64,000 bases of DNA from an uncultured Muribaculaceae bacterium (GCA_910578075.1 CAJTPK010000002.1:97532-161531); one strand, 5' to 3'. Shown: positions 36,282 through 45,606, numbered from the stretch's first letter. Made by a program: numbers and translations. Notes: generated by a model not told the origin, from the letters alone.

Positions 36282-36877
36282 CTCATACGGTTTTCCGCGG
36301 CATGGCGTGCACGCAAGATGGCGCGGCGTTTAGCCTTGCGGAATATGTAACGTCTTAACAGCTGGTCGATGCTGTAACGTCCCGGTCCGGTAACAGCAAT
36401 AAGAAGATAAATTATTGCCTGCATCACAGCCATCGATTCAAATACCGGAGTTGTCGCTGATGAAAGATGCCATGAATATCCGAACGCAGCGCTCACTGCA
36501 ATTGCGGCATATAGCATAAAACCGGACGCGGCTGCGATTCTTGAAAGGAATCCCAGAAAAATCATGCATGCCGCAACTATATTGAAAATGGAAAGAGCAT
36601 GAAGGGCATTCCCTGTGGATGCCGATATCCCGATTATTCCAGTTATAAGGAAATAAGCGGAGACAACGCTACGCGATAGCCATAACTTTGATGACCATGA
36701 AGGTGTGACAGATTTGTTTATGCCAAACATCACATTGCATACTGTCTTGAATCGTGGGGTGCGTATCGCGCGGCTTACAGGGCGACAACTGCGGGCCACC
36801 TTACCTATAAGATCTATGTTGAGGGCACCTAATGTTTTCTTGCCCGGATTTACGGAAATAACGTTTACATCTGCCAT
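36251..36877 (-). CDS. DoxX-like four-helix membrane protein
   Basis: 208 residues. A ~65-residue basic N-terminal tail precedes four hydrophobic segments (~68-85, 93-110, 115-135, 150-165) and the GPGRYSIDQLLRRYIF motif seen in DoxX relatives, then a basic C-terminal tail. The last 31 bp overlap nth on the opposite strand. No function can be read; an inner-membrane protein related to that at 24.6 kb. Confidence 0.75.
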   Translation of the reverse strand: MADVNVISVNPGKKTLGALNIDLIGKVARSCRPVSRAIRTPRFKTVCNVMFGINKSVTPSWSSKLWLSRSVVSAYFLITGIIGISASTGNALHALSIFNIVAACMIFLGFLSRIAAASGFMLYAAIAVSAAFGYSWHLSSATTPVFESMAVMQAIIYLLIAVTGPGRYSIDQLLRRYIFRKAKRRAILRARHAAENRMSYKAWREAEA

Positions 36878-37005
36878 AGTGGAATCTCCTTTCTAAAATC
36901 AAAACAATCGTATACACATAAAGGTTTTACAGCCATGATATGATACTTTGTAAGCAAAATGGCAGTTTCGTTTGTTATTAGATGTAGAGATTGGTTAAAA
37001 CGTAT

Positions 37006-37200
37006 TGAAGTTGTTTAAACTAATTTACGAAACTTAAAATGAAGTGTAAATTTTTTTCTTTTATTAACCTTTGCGGATCTTTTTGGCCGCTTTTGCCTCT
37101 CTCATCGGCACCAACCATTAGGTTGCTGCCTCTTCGAGTGTCAAAATCGACTCAAAAATATCTCGCAAATGTTAATAAAAAATTAGTTTAAACAACTTCA
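37006..37200. repeat. Inverted-repeat element with 21-bp perfect ends
   Basis: TGAAGTTGTTTAAACTAATTT (37006-37026) is repeated as its exact reverse complement at 37180-37200. Inside, a second inverted pair of 17 bp (37059-37075 and 37164-37180, one mismatch; TTTTATTAACC...) is contiguous with the right end but separated by ~32 bp from the left end, as if the left arm had an insertion. It occupies most of the 355-bp gap between divergent genes, with no coding sequence. MITE-like or a large foldback regulatory element. Confidence 0.55.
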
Positions 37201-37232
37201 TTTCAAACAATATAATATAGATTCAGGCGAAA

Positions 37233-37448
37233 ATGGTAATACTAAAGCTTATACTTGTGATAATGCTTCTTGTGGCGATGGTGGTTGTACTTCTCGGTAT
37301 CGGTCATCTCGGTTCCGGACGTTTCGGAACAACAGCGGATGATGTCGATAAGTTACGCCGGGAGGTCGACAGCAGCGAGGAGGTGATATCAAGGAGGAAT
37401 GCTTTTCATGAATTTTTGCCTGCTTCAAAGACAAAAGTCCACAGATGA
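37233..37448 (+). CDS. Small single-pass membrane protein
   Basis: 71 residues. One N-terminal hydrophobic helix (ILKLILVIMLLVAMVVVLLGIG), then a short charged cytoplasmic tail with GRFGTTADDVDKLRREVDSSEE. Its stop overlaps the next start by 4 bp, so it is a real co-translated gene, presumably a partner of the flippase-like protein. No named family recognised. Confidence 0.72.
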   Translation: MVILKLILVIMLLVAMVVVLLGIGHLGSGRFGTTADDVDKLRREVDSSEEVISRRNAFHEFLPASKTKVHR

Positions 37449-38455
37449 AAAATGCATTGAAAAAAATATTGCGTTTTGTCGTGCCGATATGTTTATCGGC
37501 ACTTCTGATATGGTGGCTTTTCAAAAAAGTAGATTTCCATCAGGTTATGGGAATCATAAAGGGTGAGGTCAATTATTGGTGGCTTCTTGTTGTGATGATT
37601 ATAGTTACCCTCTCACATTGCATCCGTGGAATAAGGTGGGGGTATCAGTTGCGTGCGGCAGGAGTGGGGAATATCCCTGACATGTCCTTATGTTGCTCTA
37701 TCTTCGGTGCATATTCGTTGAATCTTCTTGTACCGTACATGGGAGAGGCATGGCGTATAGTCTATATAGCCCATCGTCAGAAAGTGCCTGTGTCAACTGT
37801 GCTGGGCACAGATCTTGGTGACCGCATCTCTGACGCTATTGTTGTCGTGGTGCTGTTTGTGCTTGCCTTGGTTGTAGGACACGGATATATCATATCATTC
37901 CTCGATCATTATGCTGTGGGTAAAAAACTATTGGATGTCTTGTCTGACCCATGGCTGTGGATTGGTATTGCCGTTGCAATCTTACTGATGGCAGCTGGAA
38001 TATATATATTCCGAAACACTGCCGCGATTGGTAAATTTTGGATGTCTGTCAAGAGAGTATGGACCGGTTTCGCGGTTCTATTCACTATGAAAGGGCGTTG
38101 GGCATACCTCTGGCTCACGCTGGGAATCTGGGTATGTTATTATCTTGAGACATACATAGGTTTTATGGCTTTCCCGTTCACCCGACAACTTATGGAACAA
38201 CCCGGTCTTGCCGCGGGATTACTTCCCGGATTGATTTCATTTGTGTTCAGCTCCATGAGTATAGCGATTCCGAGCAACGGTGGTCTTGGACCATGGAATC
38301 TTGCAGTGATGTTTGCGTTGTCGTTGTTTGGTATCTCTAATGCCGACGGAGCGGCATTCTCGCTTGTCTTGTGGAGCACTGTCTCACTTACATTGGTTAT
38401 TTTAGGAATCTATACGTTGTGCTATGTGGCGGTAAACCGCAATCATAAACTATGA
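37445..38455 (+). CDS. Lysylphosphatidylglycerol synthase TM-region (UPF0104) family protein
   Basis: 336 residues with about eight transmembrane helices. Family blocks: the FGAYSLNLLVPYMGEAWRI motif (~95), GTDLGDRISDAIVVVVLF, and the C-terminal SIAIPSNGGLGPWNLAVMFAL segment. Resembles the flippase half of MprF and related bacterial inner-membrane proteins, without the synthase domain. May move lipids, but substrate is unknown. Confidence 0.88.
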   Translation: MKNALKKILRFVVPICLSALLIWWLFKKVDFHQVMGIIKGEVNYWWLLVVMIIVTLSHCIRGIRWGYQLRAAGVGNIPDMSLCCSIFGAYSLNLLVPYMGEAWRIVYIAHRQKVPVSTVLGTDLGDRISDAIVVVVLFVLALVVGHGYIISFLDHYAVGKKLLDVLSDPWLWIGIAVAILLMAAGIYIFRNTAAIGKFWMSVKRVWTGFAVLFTMKGRWAYLWLTLGIWVCYYLETYIGFMAFPFTRQLMEQPGLAAGLLPGLISFVFSSMSIAIPSNGGLGPWNLAVMFALSLFGISNADGAAFSLVLWSTVSLTLVILGIYTLCYVAVNRNHKL

Positions 38456-38456
38456 A

Positions 38457-38493
38457 AACAACCCGCCAGGCACGAATTCCTGACGGGTTGTTT
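38457..38493. terminator. Bidirectional terminator
   Basis: AACAACCCG-C-CAGG pairs with CCTG-A-CGGGTTGTT, with an 8-base loop. It separates the plus-strand flippase-like gene from the convergent MFS gene; the minus-strand exit is also A/T-rich. Confidence 0.8.
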
Positions 38494-38513
38494 CTATAGG
38501 TATTTCTGGAGAA

Positions 38514-40136
38514 TCAGATATTCTCGCTGATTGCCGGTGTTTCCTGCGGTTTGGTTTCCGAAGATGGGTTTTCACGAATCAGGAAAACACAAGCAGATCC
38601 GATAATGAGTGATATACCAGCTATCATCATCATCAGATATTCGGGAGCAAGTTGTCCCGGTGTGCTGAGGAGCGACAGGATCCAACCACCTACAAGCGCT
38701 GCTACAATCTGGGGTATGCATATGGTGCAGTTGAACAGGCCGAGGTATGCCCCGATATTTCCACCTTTGAGAGAGTTTGTGAGGATTGTGAATGGCCATG
38801 CCAGCATAGCCGCCCATGCGCAACCTATAAGCAGGAATGCTACAAACAGCATCCATTGGCTGGTGATGAAGGCTGTCATAATAAAGCCTGCTGCGCCAAG
38901 AAGAAGGGATAGGATATATGAGAATTTACGGCTTCTGAAGCGAGGTAATATCACAGCCCAGAGCACAGATCCCACCGCCTGCACGGCAAAGAGAAGGCCA
39001 AGCCAGTTTCCTGCGTCATTATATTGTGAGGATGCGGCATCAAGTACTGTTTTTGAGATGTATGAGCATTCCGAAGCATTTTCTATATGGTGGGAGGAAG
39101 CATCGTTCATGTCGAGTGAACCATCGGGATTGACAGCTACGATATCGGCTGTTGTCAGGATAAATGCTCCGTCAGCAGTGGAAAGAAAATCATTAGTCTT
39201 TTTGCCATGGTCAAGGATTATCACCGAATCATTGGCTATTAAATAGTTGGCTTGATATTCCTTCCCGTTGCAGCTGATTCCGGTGATGGTTTCCACTGTG
39301 GGTGTGGAGAATGCGTTGTGAGCCACCGTGTTTGTGGCGTATGTCCAGAGGAACAGGAACGCGAACCAGCAGAAGAATTGCACTGTGCCGACTGTCCAGA
39401 AAGTTGATGGTGCTTTACGCAACAAAGTTATCACATTGCCGGATCCTTTCTCTTTTGTCTCTGACACGCCATTGTATTCGTTGTATAATTTCGGAGGCCA
39501 TTCTTTTACTTTTACCAGTGAATAGACCACGCAGATCAGCAAAATGGCAGCTCCGAGATAGAATGACCATATGACGGTATCCGGAACCACTCCGGCGGGA
39601 GCAACGTTTTTCATTCCGAACCACATCAAAAGGAATGGGAATATATATCCTACGATTGATCCGGCATTACATAGGAAACTCTGGATGGAGTAGGCGAGAC
39701 CTTTCTGTTTTTCATTCACCATATCGCCTACCAGCATCTTGAAAGGCTGCATAGCCATGTTGATAGATGTGTCGAGAAGCATCAGGGCGACAAGGCCAAA
39801 GAGAATCGCACTCGAAACAGTAAATTGGAAACTTCCTGCATTCGGAAGCATACACATCACGATAACGGCTATGAGTGCTCCGAAAATCAGGTAGGGGAGG
39901 CGGCGTCCGAATCTGTTCCATGTCCTGTCGGACATCATTCCTACAATCGGTTGCACCACGAGTCCCATCAGGGGTGGCAGGATCCAGAAATAACTGAGAT
40001 CATGTGGGTCAGCACCGATTGTGGTGAAAATTCTCGACACATTGGCGCTTTGCAAAGCATAGGCGATCTGGACGCCGAAGAACCCGAATGAAAGGTTCCA
40101 CAGCTTCCAGAAGCTTAAGTCGGGTTTTGTTTTCAT
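38514..40136 (-). CDS. SLC45-type MFS sugar transporter with extracytoplasmic insertion
   Basis: 540 residues. Twelve-helix major facilitator pattern; the N-terminus NLSFGFFGVQIAYALQSANVSRIF and MSDRTWNRFGRRLPYLI follow the SLC45/maltose-sucrose MFS type. Between helices 7 and 8 (~residues 270-370) is an insertion of ~100 polar residues (VETITGISCNGKEYQ...ASSHHIENASECSYISK) predicted outside the membrane, a feature of Bacteroidetes members. Substrate probably a disaccharide or oligosaccharide, inferred. Confidence 0.88.
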   Translation of the reverse strand: MKTKPDLSFWKLWNLSFGFFGVQIAYALQSANVSRIFTTIGADPHDLSYFWILPPLMGLVVQPIVGMMSDRTWNRFGRRLPYLIFGALIAVIVMCMLPNAGSFQFTVSSAILFGLVALMLLDTSINMAMQPFKMLVGDMVNEKQKGLAYSIQSFLCNAGSIVGYIFPFLLMWFGMKNVAPAGVVPDTVIWSFYLGAAILLICVVYSLVKVKEWPPKLYNEYNGVSETKEKGSGNVITLLRKAPSTFWTVGTVQFFCWFAFLFLWTYATNTVAHNAFSTPTVETITGISCNGKEYQANYLIANDSVIILDHGKKTNDFLSTADGAFILTTADIVAVNPDGSLDMNDASSHHIENASECSYISKTVLDAASSQYNDAGNWLGLLFAVQAVGSVLWAVILPRFRSRKFSYILSLLLGAAGFIMTAFITSQWMLFVAFLLIGCAWAAMLAWPFTILTNSLKGGNIGAYLGLFNCTICIPQIVAALVGGWILSLLSTPGQLAPEYLMMMIAGISLIIGSACVFLIRENPSSETKPQETPAISENI

Positions 40137-40209
40137 GGAAGAATCTATTTAGTTAAATATAATCAATTTAGTCAGTGACCTTATAGTGCAAAGGATTTAT
40201 ATGTGAATG

Positions 40210-41052
40210 TCATTCAATCTTGGAGTATAGCCAGGCTATTTCCTGCGGCCAGAGATCCATGTTGGGAGTTTCGAGGATCAGGGGCATATTATCGAAGCGC
40301 GGATCGTTGACCAGACGGATGAAGAAATCTTCGCCAAGGGTTCCCTTCCCGATTTCCTCATGGCGGTCTATTCGCGAGCCAAGCTCGCGTTTGTCATCAT
40401 TTAGGTGCAGAGCCCTCAGATATGAAGCGCCTATGGTATTATCGAAAGTTTCCCATGTCTTTCGGTAACCATCTTCAGAGCGGAGGTCATATCCGGCCGA
40501 GAATGTATGGCAAGTGTCGACACAAACTCCGACCCGGGTTTTATCTTCTACTTTATCAATGATATGTGCAATCTGTTCGAATTCATATCCGAGGTTTGAG
40601 CCTTGTCCGGCTGTGGATTCGATAACGGCTGTAACACCTGCGGTCTGCTCAAGAGTGATGTTGATGCTTTCTGCAATGAGGTCAAGACAGGCCTCAGGGG
40701 ATATTTGCTTCAGATGGCTTCCGGGATGGAAGTTGAGCATGGTGAGCCCCAGTTGTTCACATCGTCTCATTTCATCGAGAAACGATTGTCTTGACATTTC
40801 AAGCTTCTGCGCGTCCGGGCTGCCGAGATTTATGAGGAAATTATCGTGGGGAAGAATCTGCGAAGGTGTGAAATCCCCATCCTCGCAATATTTCTTGAAT
40901 TTTTCAGCTTCCTCATCGGAAATGGGTTTGGAAGCCCAGCGGTTGCTTGAGCCTGTGAAAAGCGCGAAAGCTTTCGCACCGATCCTTTTTGCTTCGAGCG
41001 GAGCTTTGGATACTCCGCCGCTCACACTGACATGTGCGCCTATATATTTCAT
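40210..41052 (-). CDS. nfo: Deoxyribonuclease IV
   Basis: 280 residues, TIM barrel. AP endonuclease of base-excision repair. Zinc-ligand motifs: IGAHVSVSGGV, NFHPGSHL, VIESTAGQGSNLG, GVCVDTCHTFSAGYD, HLNDDKRELGSRIDRHEEIGKG, and LILETPN. Oriented like the MFS gene but separated by 73 bp. Confidence 0.96.
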   Translation of the reverse strand: MKYIGAHVSVSGGVSKAPLEAKRIGAKAFALFTGSSNRWASKPISDEEAEKFKKYCEDGDFTPSQILPHDNFLINLGSPDAQKLEMSRQSFLDEMRRCEQLGLTMLNFHPGSHLKQISPEACLDLIAESINITLEQTAGVTAVIESTAGQGSNLGYEFEQIAHIIDKVEDKTRVGVCVDTCHTFSAGYDLRSEDGYRKTWETFDNTIGASYLRALHLNDDKRELGSRIDRHEEIGKGTLGEDFFIRLVNDPRFDNMPLILETPNMDLWPQEIAWLYSKIE

Positions 41053-41156
41053 TTGAAAAGTTCTTTTAGTTAAGCGTTCTACAAAGTTAAATAAATTTTT
41101 TCACTTGCTTGCCCCGATTGACCGTTATTGTTGAAGATTTTAGTTAAATTCGCACT

Positions 41157-41909
41157 ATGGAACTCTCAAAAGCAAGACAAAACATATATTCCCAGCTCTC
41201 GAAACGCAAAATGCGCGACCGTCACAATCTCTTTGTTGTGGAGGGAAGAAAAAGCGTAGAGGATACGATCAGTGTTTTTAAGGCCGAGGCAGTCATAACT
41301 ATTGATTGTAATCTTGTGCCGGAATCATGGGGATGTTCCCATATTCTGCATGAGGTGTCGCGACCGGTGATTGAGAAGATCTCATCGCTTTCCACGGCTC
41401 CTGATGTCATCGCGGTCTATAGGATTCCGGAAGGGTTTTATGACAATGTGCCTGATCCATGTGAGGATAAATTGTATCTTCTTCTTGATGGCATTCAGGA
41501 TCCCGGTAATCTCGGCACCATAATGCGTACGGCGCATTGGTTTGGAATAGATCGTATATATGCTTCGCGGGATACTGTGGATATATTCAATCCGAAGACA
41601 GTCCAGTCGACAATGGGGTCGCTCGGGCGTGTGGAGATTGTCTATTGTGATCTCGGGGAATTGATGGATAAGAATCCTGATATGCCTGTGTACGGAACGC
41701 TTCTTGACGGTAAGAATATTTATAAAGCCACGCTCGGGGAGCATGGATTCATTATCATGGGGAATGAGGGGAAGGGTATTTCCGAATCGTTGAGAAAACG
41801 CATAACCTCCCCATTGCTTATCCCACCGTATGATAACTCAAATCATTCGGAATCCCTTAATGTGGCGATTGCCACGGCAGTCACCCTTTCGCAGTTCAGA
41901 TCCCGATGA
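41157..41909 (+). CDS. TrmH-family (SpoU) RNA methyltransferase
   Basis: 250 residues. N-terminal substrate-binding domain, then the SPOUT knot: LLLDGIQDPGNLGTIMRTAHWFGID (motif 1), IIMGNEGKGISE (motif 2), and SLNVAIATAVTLSQF (motif 3). Methylates a ribose 2'-OH in rRNA or tRNA; which one is not evident. A degenerate -7 box TAAATTCG lies only 4 bp before the start. Confidence 0.92.
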   Translation: MELSKARQNIYSQLSKRKMRDRHNLFVVEGRKSVEDTISVFKAEAVITIDCNLVPESWGCSHILHEVSRPVIEKISSLSTAPDVIAVYRIPEGFYDNVPDPCEDKLYLLLDGIQDPGNLGTIMRTAHWFGIDRIYASRDTVDIFNPKTVQSTMGSLGRVEIVYCDLGELMDKNPDMPVYGTLLDGKNIYKATLGEHGFIIMGNEGKGISESLRKRITSPLLIPPYDNSNHSESLNVAIATAVTLSQFRSR

Positions 41910-41914
41910 TGGGC

Positions 41915-41953
41915 AAGAGACTGCCTAACTAAGATTGTTAGGCAGCCTCTTTT
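41915..41953 (+). terminator. Terminator of the TrmH-type gene
   Basis: AAGAG(A)CTGCCTAAC pairs with GTTAGGCAG(C)CTCTT and is followed by TTT; right after the stop. Confidence 0.85.
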
Positions 41954-41992
41954 ATGCGTTTTTCGCTTTGTTTTGGCGATCCACTGACATTG

Positions 41993-42376
41993 TTATCTCA
42001 GTGGCGGCAGGAAAGCATCCGGCATATGATTTATCTCATAGCTTTCAGGTGTGCCTGTGACGGTTATGATATCAAGGCGGTAAGGGAACATGTGGGGTAG
42101 GGAGCGTAGATACATGTCGCCGCCACGCACCATCTTCATTCTCTTTGGTGTGTCGACAGCATCATCGGGCGATTGGTAATCACCTTTTCGCGCCTTGACC
42201 TCAACAAAAACTATCATGCCGTCAATTTCCGCGATTATATCGATTTCGATGCGGTTGCCGACACGCCAGTTGCGCTCACGGATAACGTATCCGTTGGTCA
42301 GAAGGTAATCAGCGGCTATCTGTTCCGCCTGTTTCCCCCATTCGCGGTTAGCTTTCCCTTGCTCTCTCTTGTCCAT
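41993..42376 (-). CDS. YraN family (UPF0102) nuclease-like protein
   Basis: 127 residues. Endonuclease-like fold: GKQAEQIAADYLLTNGYVIRERNWRVGNRIEIDIIAEIDGMIVFVEVKARKG, with the ExK motif in VEVK. Function is unclear; homologues are linked to DNA processing. Its start overlaps the nadC stop by 1 base. Confidence 0.93.
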   Translation of the reverse strand: MDKREQGKANREWGKQAEQIAADYLLTNGYVIRERNWRVGNRIEIDIIAEIDGMIVFVEVKARKGDYQSPDDAVDTPKRMKMVRGGDMYLRSLPHMFPYRLDIITVTGTPESYEINHMPDAFLPPLR

Positions 42377-43224
42377 CAGAATGCCTTGAACGACATGTCG
42401 AGTCCTTTGACGGAATGGGTGAGAGCTCCGACAGAGATGAAGTCAACACCTGCCTCGCCATAAGCACGAAGGTTTTCAAGAGTGATACCACCGGATGACT
42501 CGGTCTCTATTTTACCATCCACCAAAGCAACAGCCTCTTTGGTGAGTTCGGGGGTGAAGTTATCGAACATTATTCGGTCTACGCCTCCATGGGCGAGAAC
42601 ACGACGTATGTCATCAAGACTACGCACCTCTACTTCAATCTTGAGATCCTTACCATTCCGGGCACAGTAGTCATCTGCTCTCTGAATAGCTTTCTCTATG
42701 CCACCGGCGAAATCGATATGATTGTCTTTGATGAGAATCATGTCAAACAGACCGATACGGTGGTTTGTGCCTCCTCCGATTCTTACGGCATCTTTCTCAA
42801 GCATGCGCATTCCGGGTGTTGTCTTGCGGGTGTCGAGAACACGGGTGTGGAGACCTTTGAGCTCATCCTGATAGCGGCGTGTCATTGTTGCCACACCACT
42901 CATACGCTGCATTATGTTTAGCATGGTGCGTTCGGCGATGAGCAGAGAGCGTACCGGTCCTTCCGCAGTGAATGCTATGTCGCCTTTCTTAACTTCCGCA
43001 CCATCTTTGATCATCACTGTCATTTTTATGGAGGGATCAACTTTGTTGAGCACTTTTTCTGCCACTTCCACACCGGCAAGTATACCATCCTCCTTGATGA
43101 TGAGGCGGGAGCGCCCCATGGCATCAGCAGGAATCGTGGATAATGTGGTGTGGTCGCCATCACCGAGATCCTCGGCAAATGCAAGATCAAGAAGATCTTC
43201 AATAAGTTCGTCTTTTGTTTTCAT
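42376..43224 (-). CDS. nadC: Nicotinate-nucleotide pyrophosphorylase (carboxylating)
   Basis: 282 residues. Quinolinate phosphoribosyltransferase of de novo NAD synthesis. LAFAEDLGDGDHTTLSTIPA, NIMQRMSGVATMTRRY, DTRKTTPGMRMLEKDAVRIGGGTNHRIGLFDMILIKDNHI, and ESSGGITLENLRAYGEAGVDFISVGALTHS are diagnostic. nadA and nadB are not in the window. Confidence 0.97.
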   Translation of the reverse strand: MKTKDELIEDLLDLAFAEDLGDGDHTTLSTIPADAMGRSRLIIKEDGILAGVEVAEKVLNKVDPSIKMTVMIKDGAEVKKGDIAFTAEGPVRSLLIAERTMLNIMQRMSGVATMTRRYQDELKGLHTRVLDTRKTTPGMRMLEKDAVRIGGGTNHRIGLFDMILIKDNHIDFAGGIEKAIQRADDYCARNGKDLKIEVEVRSLDDIRRVLAHGGVDRIMFDNFTPELTKEAVALVDGKIETESSGGITLENLRAYGEAGVDFISVGALTHSVKGLDMSFKAF

Positions 43225-43263
43225 ATTCTGTAATTATTATTTTCCGTAATTATATTGCTTAAA

Positions 43264-43737
43264 TCATTCATGATGATAAGGCTCTCCTCGCATTATTGTC
43301 ATTGCCCGGTATACCTGCTCGGTGAAGAAGAGTCTCACCATTTCATGGTTGAATGTCATTTTCGACAGTGACAGAAGAGAGTCTGCCCGGTCATAAACAG
43401 CCTTTGAGAAACCATATGGTCCACCGACTACGAATATAACCTTACGTCTGCCTGCCACCATCTGCTTTTCAATGAAAGCAGAGAACTCCATGGAGCCATA
43501 TTGTTTCCCGTGTTCGTCAAGCAGGACAACATAATCTGAATTTGATACCGCTTCAAGTATTTTCTTACCCTCCTCTTCCTTTTGTTTTGCCTGATCCATC
43601 TTCGAGGTATTCTTGATGTCTGGAATAGTGCGGATCGAGTAGGGTATATAATGCTTCAACCGGCGGGTGTATTCCTCAATTCCGTCGATGACAAACCGTA
43701 TGGTTGTCTTTCCGACCGTAAGCAGTTCTATCTCCAT
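43264..43737 (-). CDS. rlmH: 23S rRNA (pseudouridine1915-N3)-methyltransferase
   Basis: 157 residues, SPOUT fold. GKTTIRFVIDGIEEYTRRLKHY, KQYGSMEFSAFIEKQM, FVVGGPYGFSKAVYDRAD, and LSLSKMTFNHEMVRLFFTEQVYRAMTIMRGEPYHHE (the conserved C-terminus). Overlaps the BT_3928-family gene by 10 bp. Confidence 0.97.
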   Translation of the reverse strand: MEIELLTVGKTTIRFVIDGIEEYTRRLKHYIPYSIRTIPDIKNTSKMDQAKQKEEEGKKILEAVSNSDYVVLLDEHGKQYGSMEFSAFIEKQMVAGRRKVIFVVGGPYGFSKAVYDRADSLLSLSKMTFNHEMVRLFFTEQVYRAMTIMRGEPYHHE

Positions 43738-45014
43738 AATCTGAATAGTTTTTTTAGCTGAGGTATGAACGATGCCATTATCAGCAATGCGAGCACTGAC
43801 AGATACAGATAGGAGAAATTCAGCAGCAGGCGGTGGTTGTCGCGGGCAAAGCTCATGGGCTCCGCGGCAGCGTCATGAGCCATGAAATCGGCAGTGTTTA
43901 TCGCTCTCAAAGAGCTTTTCCATCTTACGATTCCCTTTTCGGTAAATATGACGGCAGGATTTCCACGCGCCAGTTCCTTTATGGCTGTGTCATCGGCAGT
44001 GTATATAGGATATTCCGGCATAGAGAGGTCCTTCCAATTAGCAATCTCAGCCGGTGAACCCGCTACTGCGGCTATCATGTCGATATCATGTTTCATAGCC
44101 CAGTCATATAGGGAGTTTATTTTCCAAGTTGTGGATATCGACACGTCTCCCATGTCGGGCATAAGAAGCAGTATACGGTCTTTGTCCGAGGTGAGGATTT
44201 CTGCAGTCACATCCTCATTCTCGTCCCATATGTGGAAGCCACTGTTAGAATCTTCGGATGATTCGGCGCCTGCTCCTATTTCCTTACGGTCTACGAACTC
44301 CCATCCTTCGCTCTCGTCCGGCAGATTGTCTATTGCGAATTCCTTGGTTTCTCCATTGCGGGCGTATATGAACATATATTCCGGCTCCTGAAGGTCAGAC
44401 TGCTCCGTGAGAGGAGATCCAACATGATATGGTCTGAAATCAATAAGAGGTTGATAGATATATCCGGCCAGCTCAATTCCAAAAATGAATAGAGCTGTAG
44501 CTATGAACGCGATCCATTGTAAAGCCGGAGTGATTAGGCAGGCGCAGTAGCGGTTGTATCTTGCAAGCCATAGAGTAAATGCAAATAAAACCACATTTTT
44601 CCAGAAAGTAGCCCAGTTGGAGATTACATATGCATCGCCGAAGCAGCCGCAATCCGGCACCGGATCGAAAACCGCTATCCATAGAGTCAGGGGCAGCATG
44701 AAGCACATCAATATGAAACTCAATATGGAGCTTCCCTTGCGAAAACACCCTGTGGCAAGACATACGCCTATGAAAAACTCAAATCCACAAAGAATAAATA
44801 CACCTACTGTCACAAGGTTCGGCCATATGGACAAACCCATTGCGGCAAGATAATCCTCAGTTTTGTAAAGTGTTCCCCAGGGATCGATGGCCTTTACAAA
44901 GCCGGAAAAAATGAATACAAATGCAGTCACCTCGCGTATCAGCCAGGTTGCCCATTTTATCCAGCGGTTGTGAGGATCAGGAGAAACGTATCTTGATAAG
45001 TGCGAATATTGCAT
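43728..45014 (-). CDS. BT_3928-family membrane protein (DoxX/MauE-like) with thioredoxin-like C-terminus
   Basis: 428 residues. Four to five N-terminal helices in a MauE/DoxX-like arrangement (AFVFIFSGFVKAIDPWGTLYKTEDYLAAMGL), a Cys pair VPDCGCFGDAY, another helix ~165-185, then an extracytoplasmic region (~205-395) with a thioredoxin-like outline and a final TM helix near 400-415. Named only by family. The Cys-x-Cys segment suggests redox chemistry, by inference. Start overlaps the DUF1599 stop by 38 bp. Confidence 0.85.
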   Translation of the reverse strand: MQYSHLSRYVSPDPHNRWIKWATWLIREVTAFVFIFSGFVKAIDPWGTLYKTEDYLAAMGLSIWPNLVTVGVFILCGFEFFIGVCLATGCFRKGSSILSFILMCFMLPLTLWIAVFDPVPDCGCFGDAYVISNWATFWKNVVLFAFTLWLARYNRYCACLITPALQWIAFIATALFIFGIELAGYIYQPLIDFRPYHVGSPLTEQSDLQEPEYMFIYARNGETKEFAIDNLPDESEGWEFVDRKEIGAGAESSEDSNSGFHIWDENEDVTAEILTSDKDRILLLMPDMGDVSISTTWKINSLYDWAMKHDIDMIAAVAGSPAEIANWKDLSMPEYPIYTADDTAIKELARGNPAVIFTEKGIVRWKSSLRAINTADFMAHDAAAEPMSFARDNHRLLLNFSYLYLSVLALLIMASFIPQLKKLFRLWR

Positions 45015-45522
45015 AATTTATCATATCCATGTAGTTGGCATCGATTCCTTCGCTTATGATTGTCTTACCGTTATGGTCTTCAATCTCTTTTGTGCGCATG
45101 AGCTTCTGGAGGATTATGTCGGTGAAGGAGCTGACCCTCATTTCGCGCCAAGCCTCGTCATAATCATGGTTCTTATTCATCATAAGCGCGGTGGCGGCTT
45201 CGATTTTATCGTTGTAGAGTTTAAGAGCCTTGTCGGCGGGGATAGGATCTCCGGCGCCAAGGGCGAGCTGAATGAGTGCGATCGCACAATAATTCACGAT
45301 TCCGATGAACTCCGGCTCTATGCCTTCATTCACGGCAGCTGCCTCGATCCCTTTCTCTTCGAGCGAACGGATCCTACGTGCCTTTATGAAAATCTGGTCT
45401 GTCAAACTTGACGGACGCATTATGCGCCATGATGTGCCGTAGTCTTTTAGTTTCTTTTCGAATATGTCACGACACACGGCTTTGATAGCTGCAAACTCTT
45501 CTGATGTATTGTGGGTATCCAT
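44977..45522 (-). CDS. DUF1599 family protein
   Basis: 181 residues from the ATG at 45522 (MDTHNTSEEFAAI); in-frame sequence upstream is a hydrophobic tail without similarity. Two tandem copies of the family repeat: KKLKDYGTSWRIMRPSSLTDQIFIKARRI and NKNHDYDEAWREMRVSSFTDIILQKLMRT. Cytoplasmic; function unknown. It forms a minus-strand unit with the BT_3928-family protein, rlmH, nadC and yraN. Confidence 0.88.
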   Translation of the reverse strand: MDTHNTSEEFAAIKAVCRDIFEKKLKDYGTSWRIMRPSSLTDQIFIKARRIRSLEEKGIEAAAVNEGIEPEFIGIVNYCAIALIQLALGAGDPIPADKALKLYNDKIEAATALMMNKNHDYDEAWREMRVSSFTDIILQKLMRTKEIEDHNGKTIISEGIDANYMDMINYAIFALIKIRFS

Positions 45523-45594
45523 TGGATATTGATTTTTAATTGCGAAAATAATAAAAAAAAACAAGAAAAGCTTCAATTATTCCCGAATAGTTGT

Positions 45595-45602
45595 TATTTT
45601 TG
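45595..45602 (+). promoter_or_regulatory. -7 box TATTTTTG 4 bp before aguA
   Basis: An exact TAnnTTTG match ends only 4 bp upstream of the aguA ATG, so transcription would begin at or inside the start codon, suggesting a leaderless mRNA. No clear -33 element is seen. Confidence 0.45.
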
Positions 45603-45606
45603 AGAC

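Noticed and set aside
36251..36877. DoxX-like frame as artefact of nth overlap
   Set aside because: Rejected as artefact: four clear membrane helices and the GPGRYSIDQLL motif support a real gene despite the 31-bp overlap.
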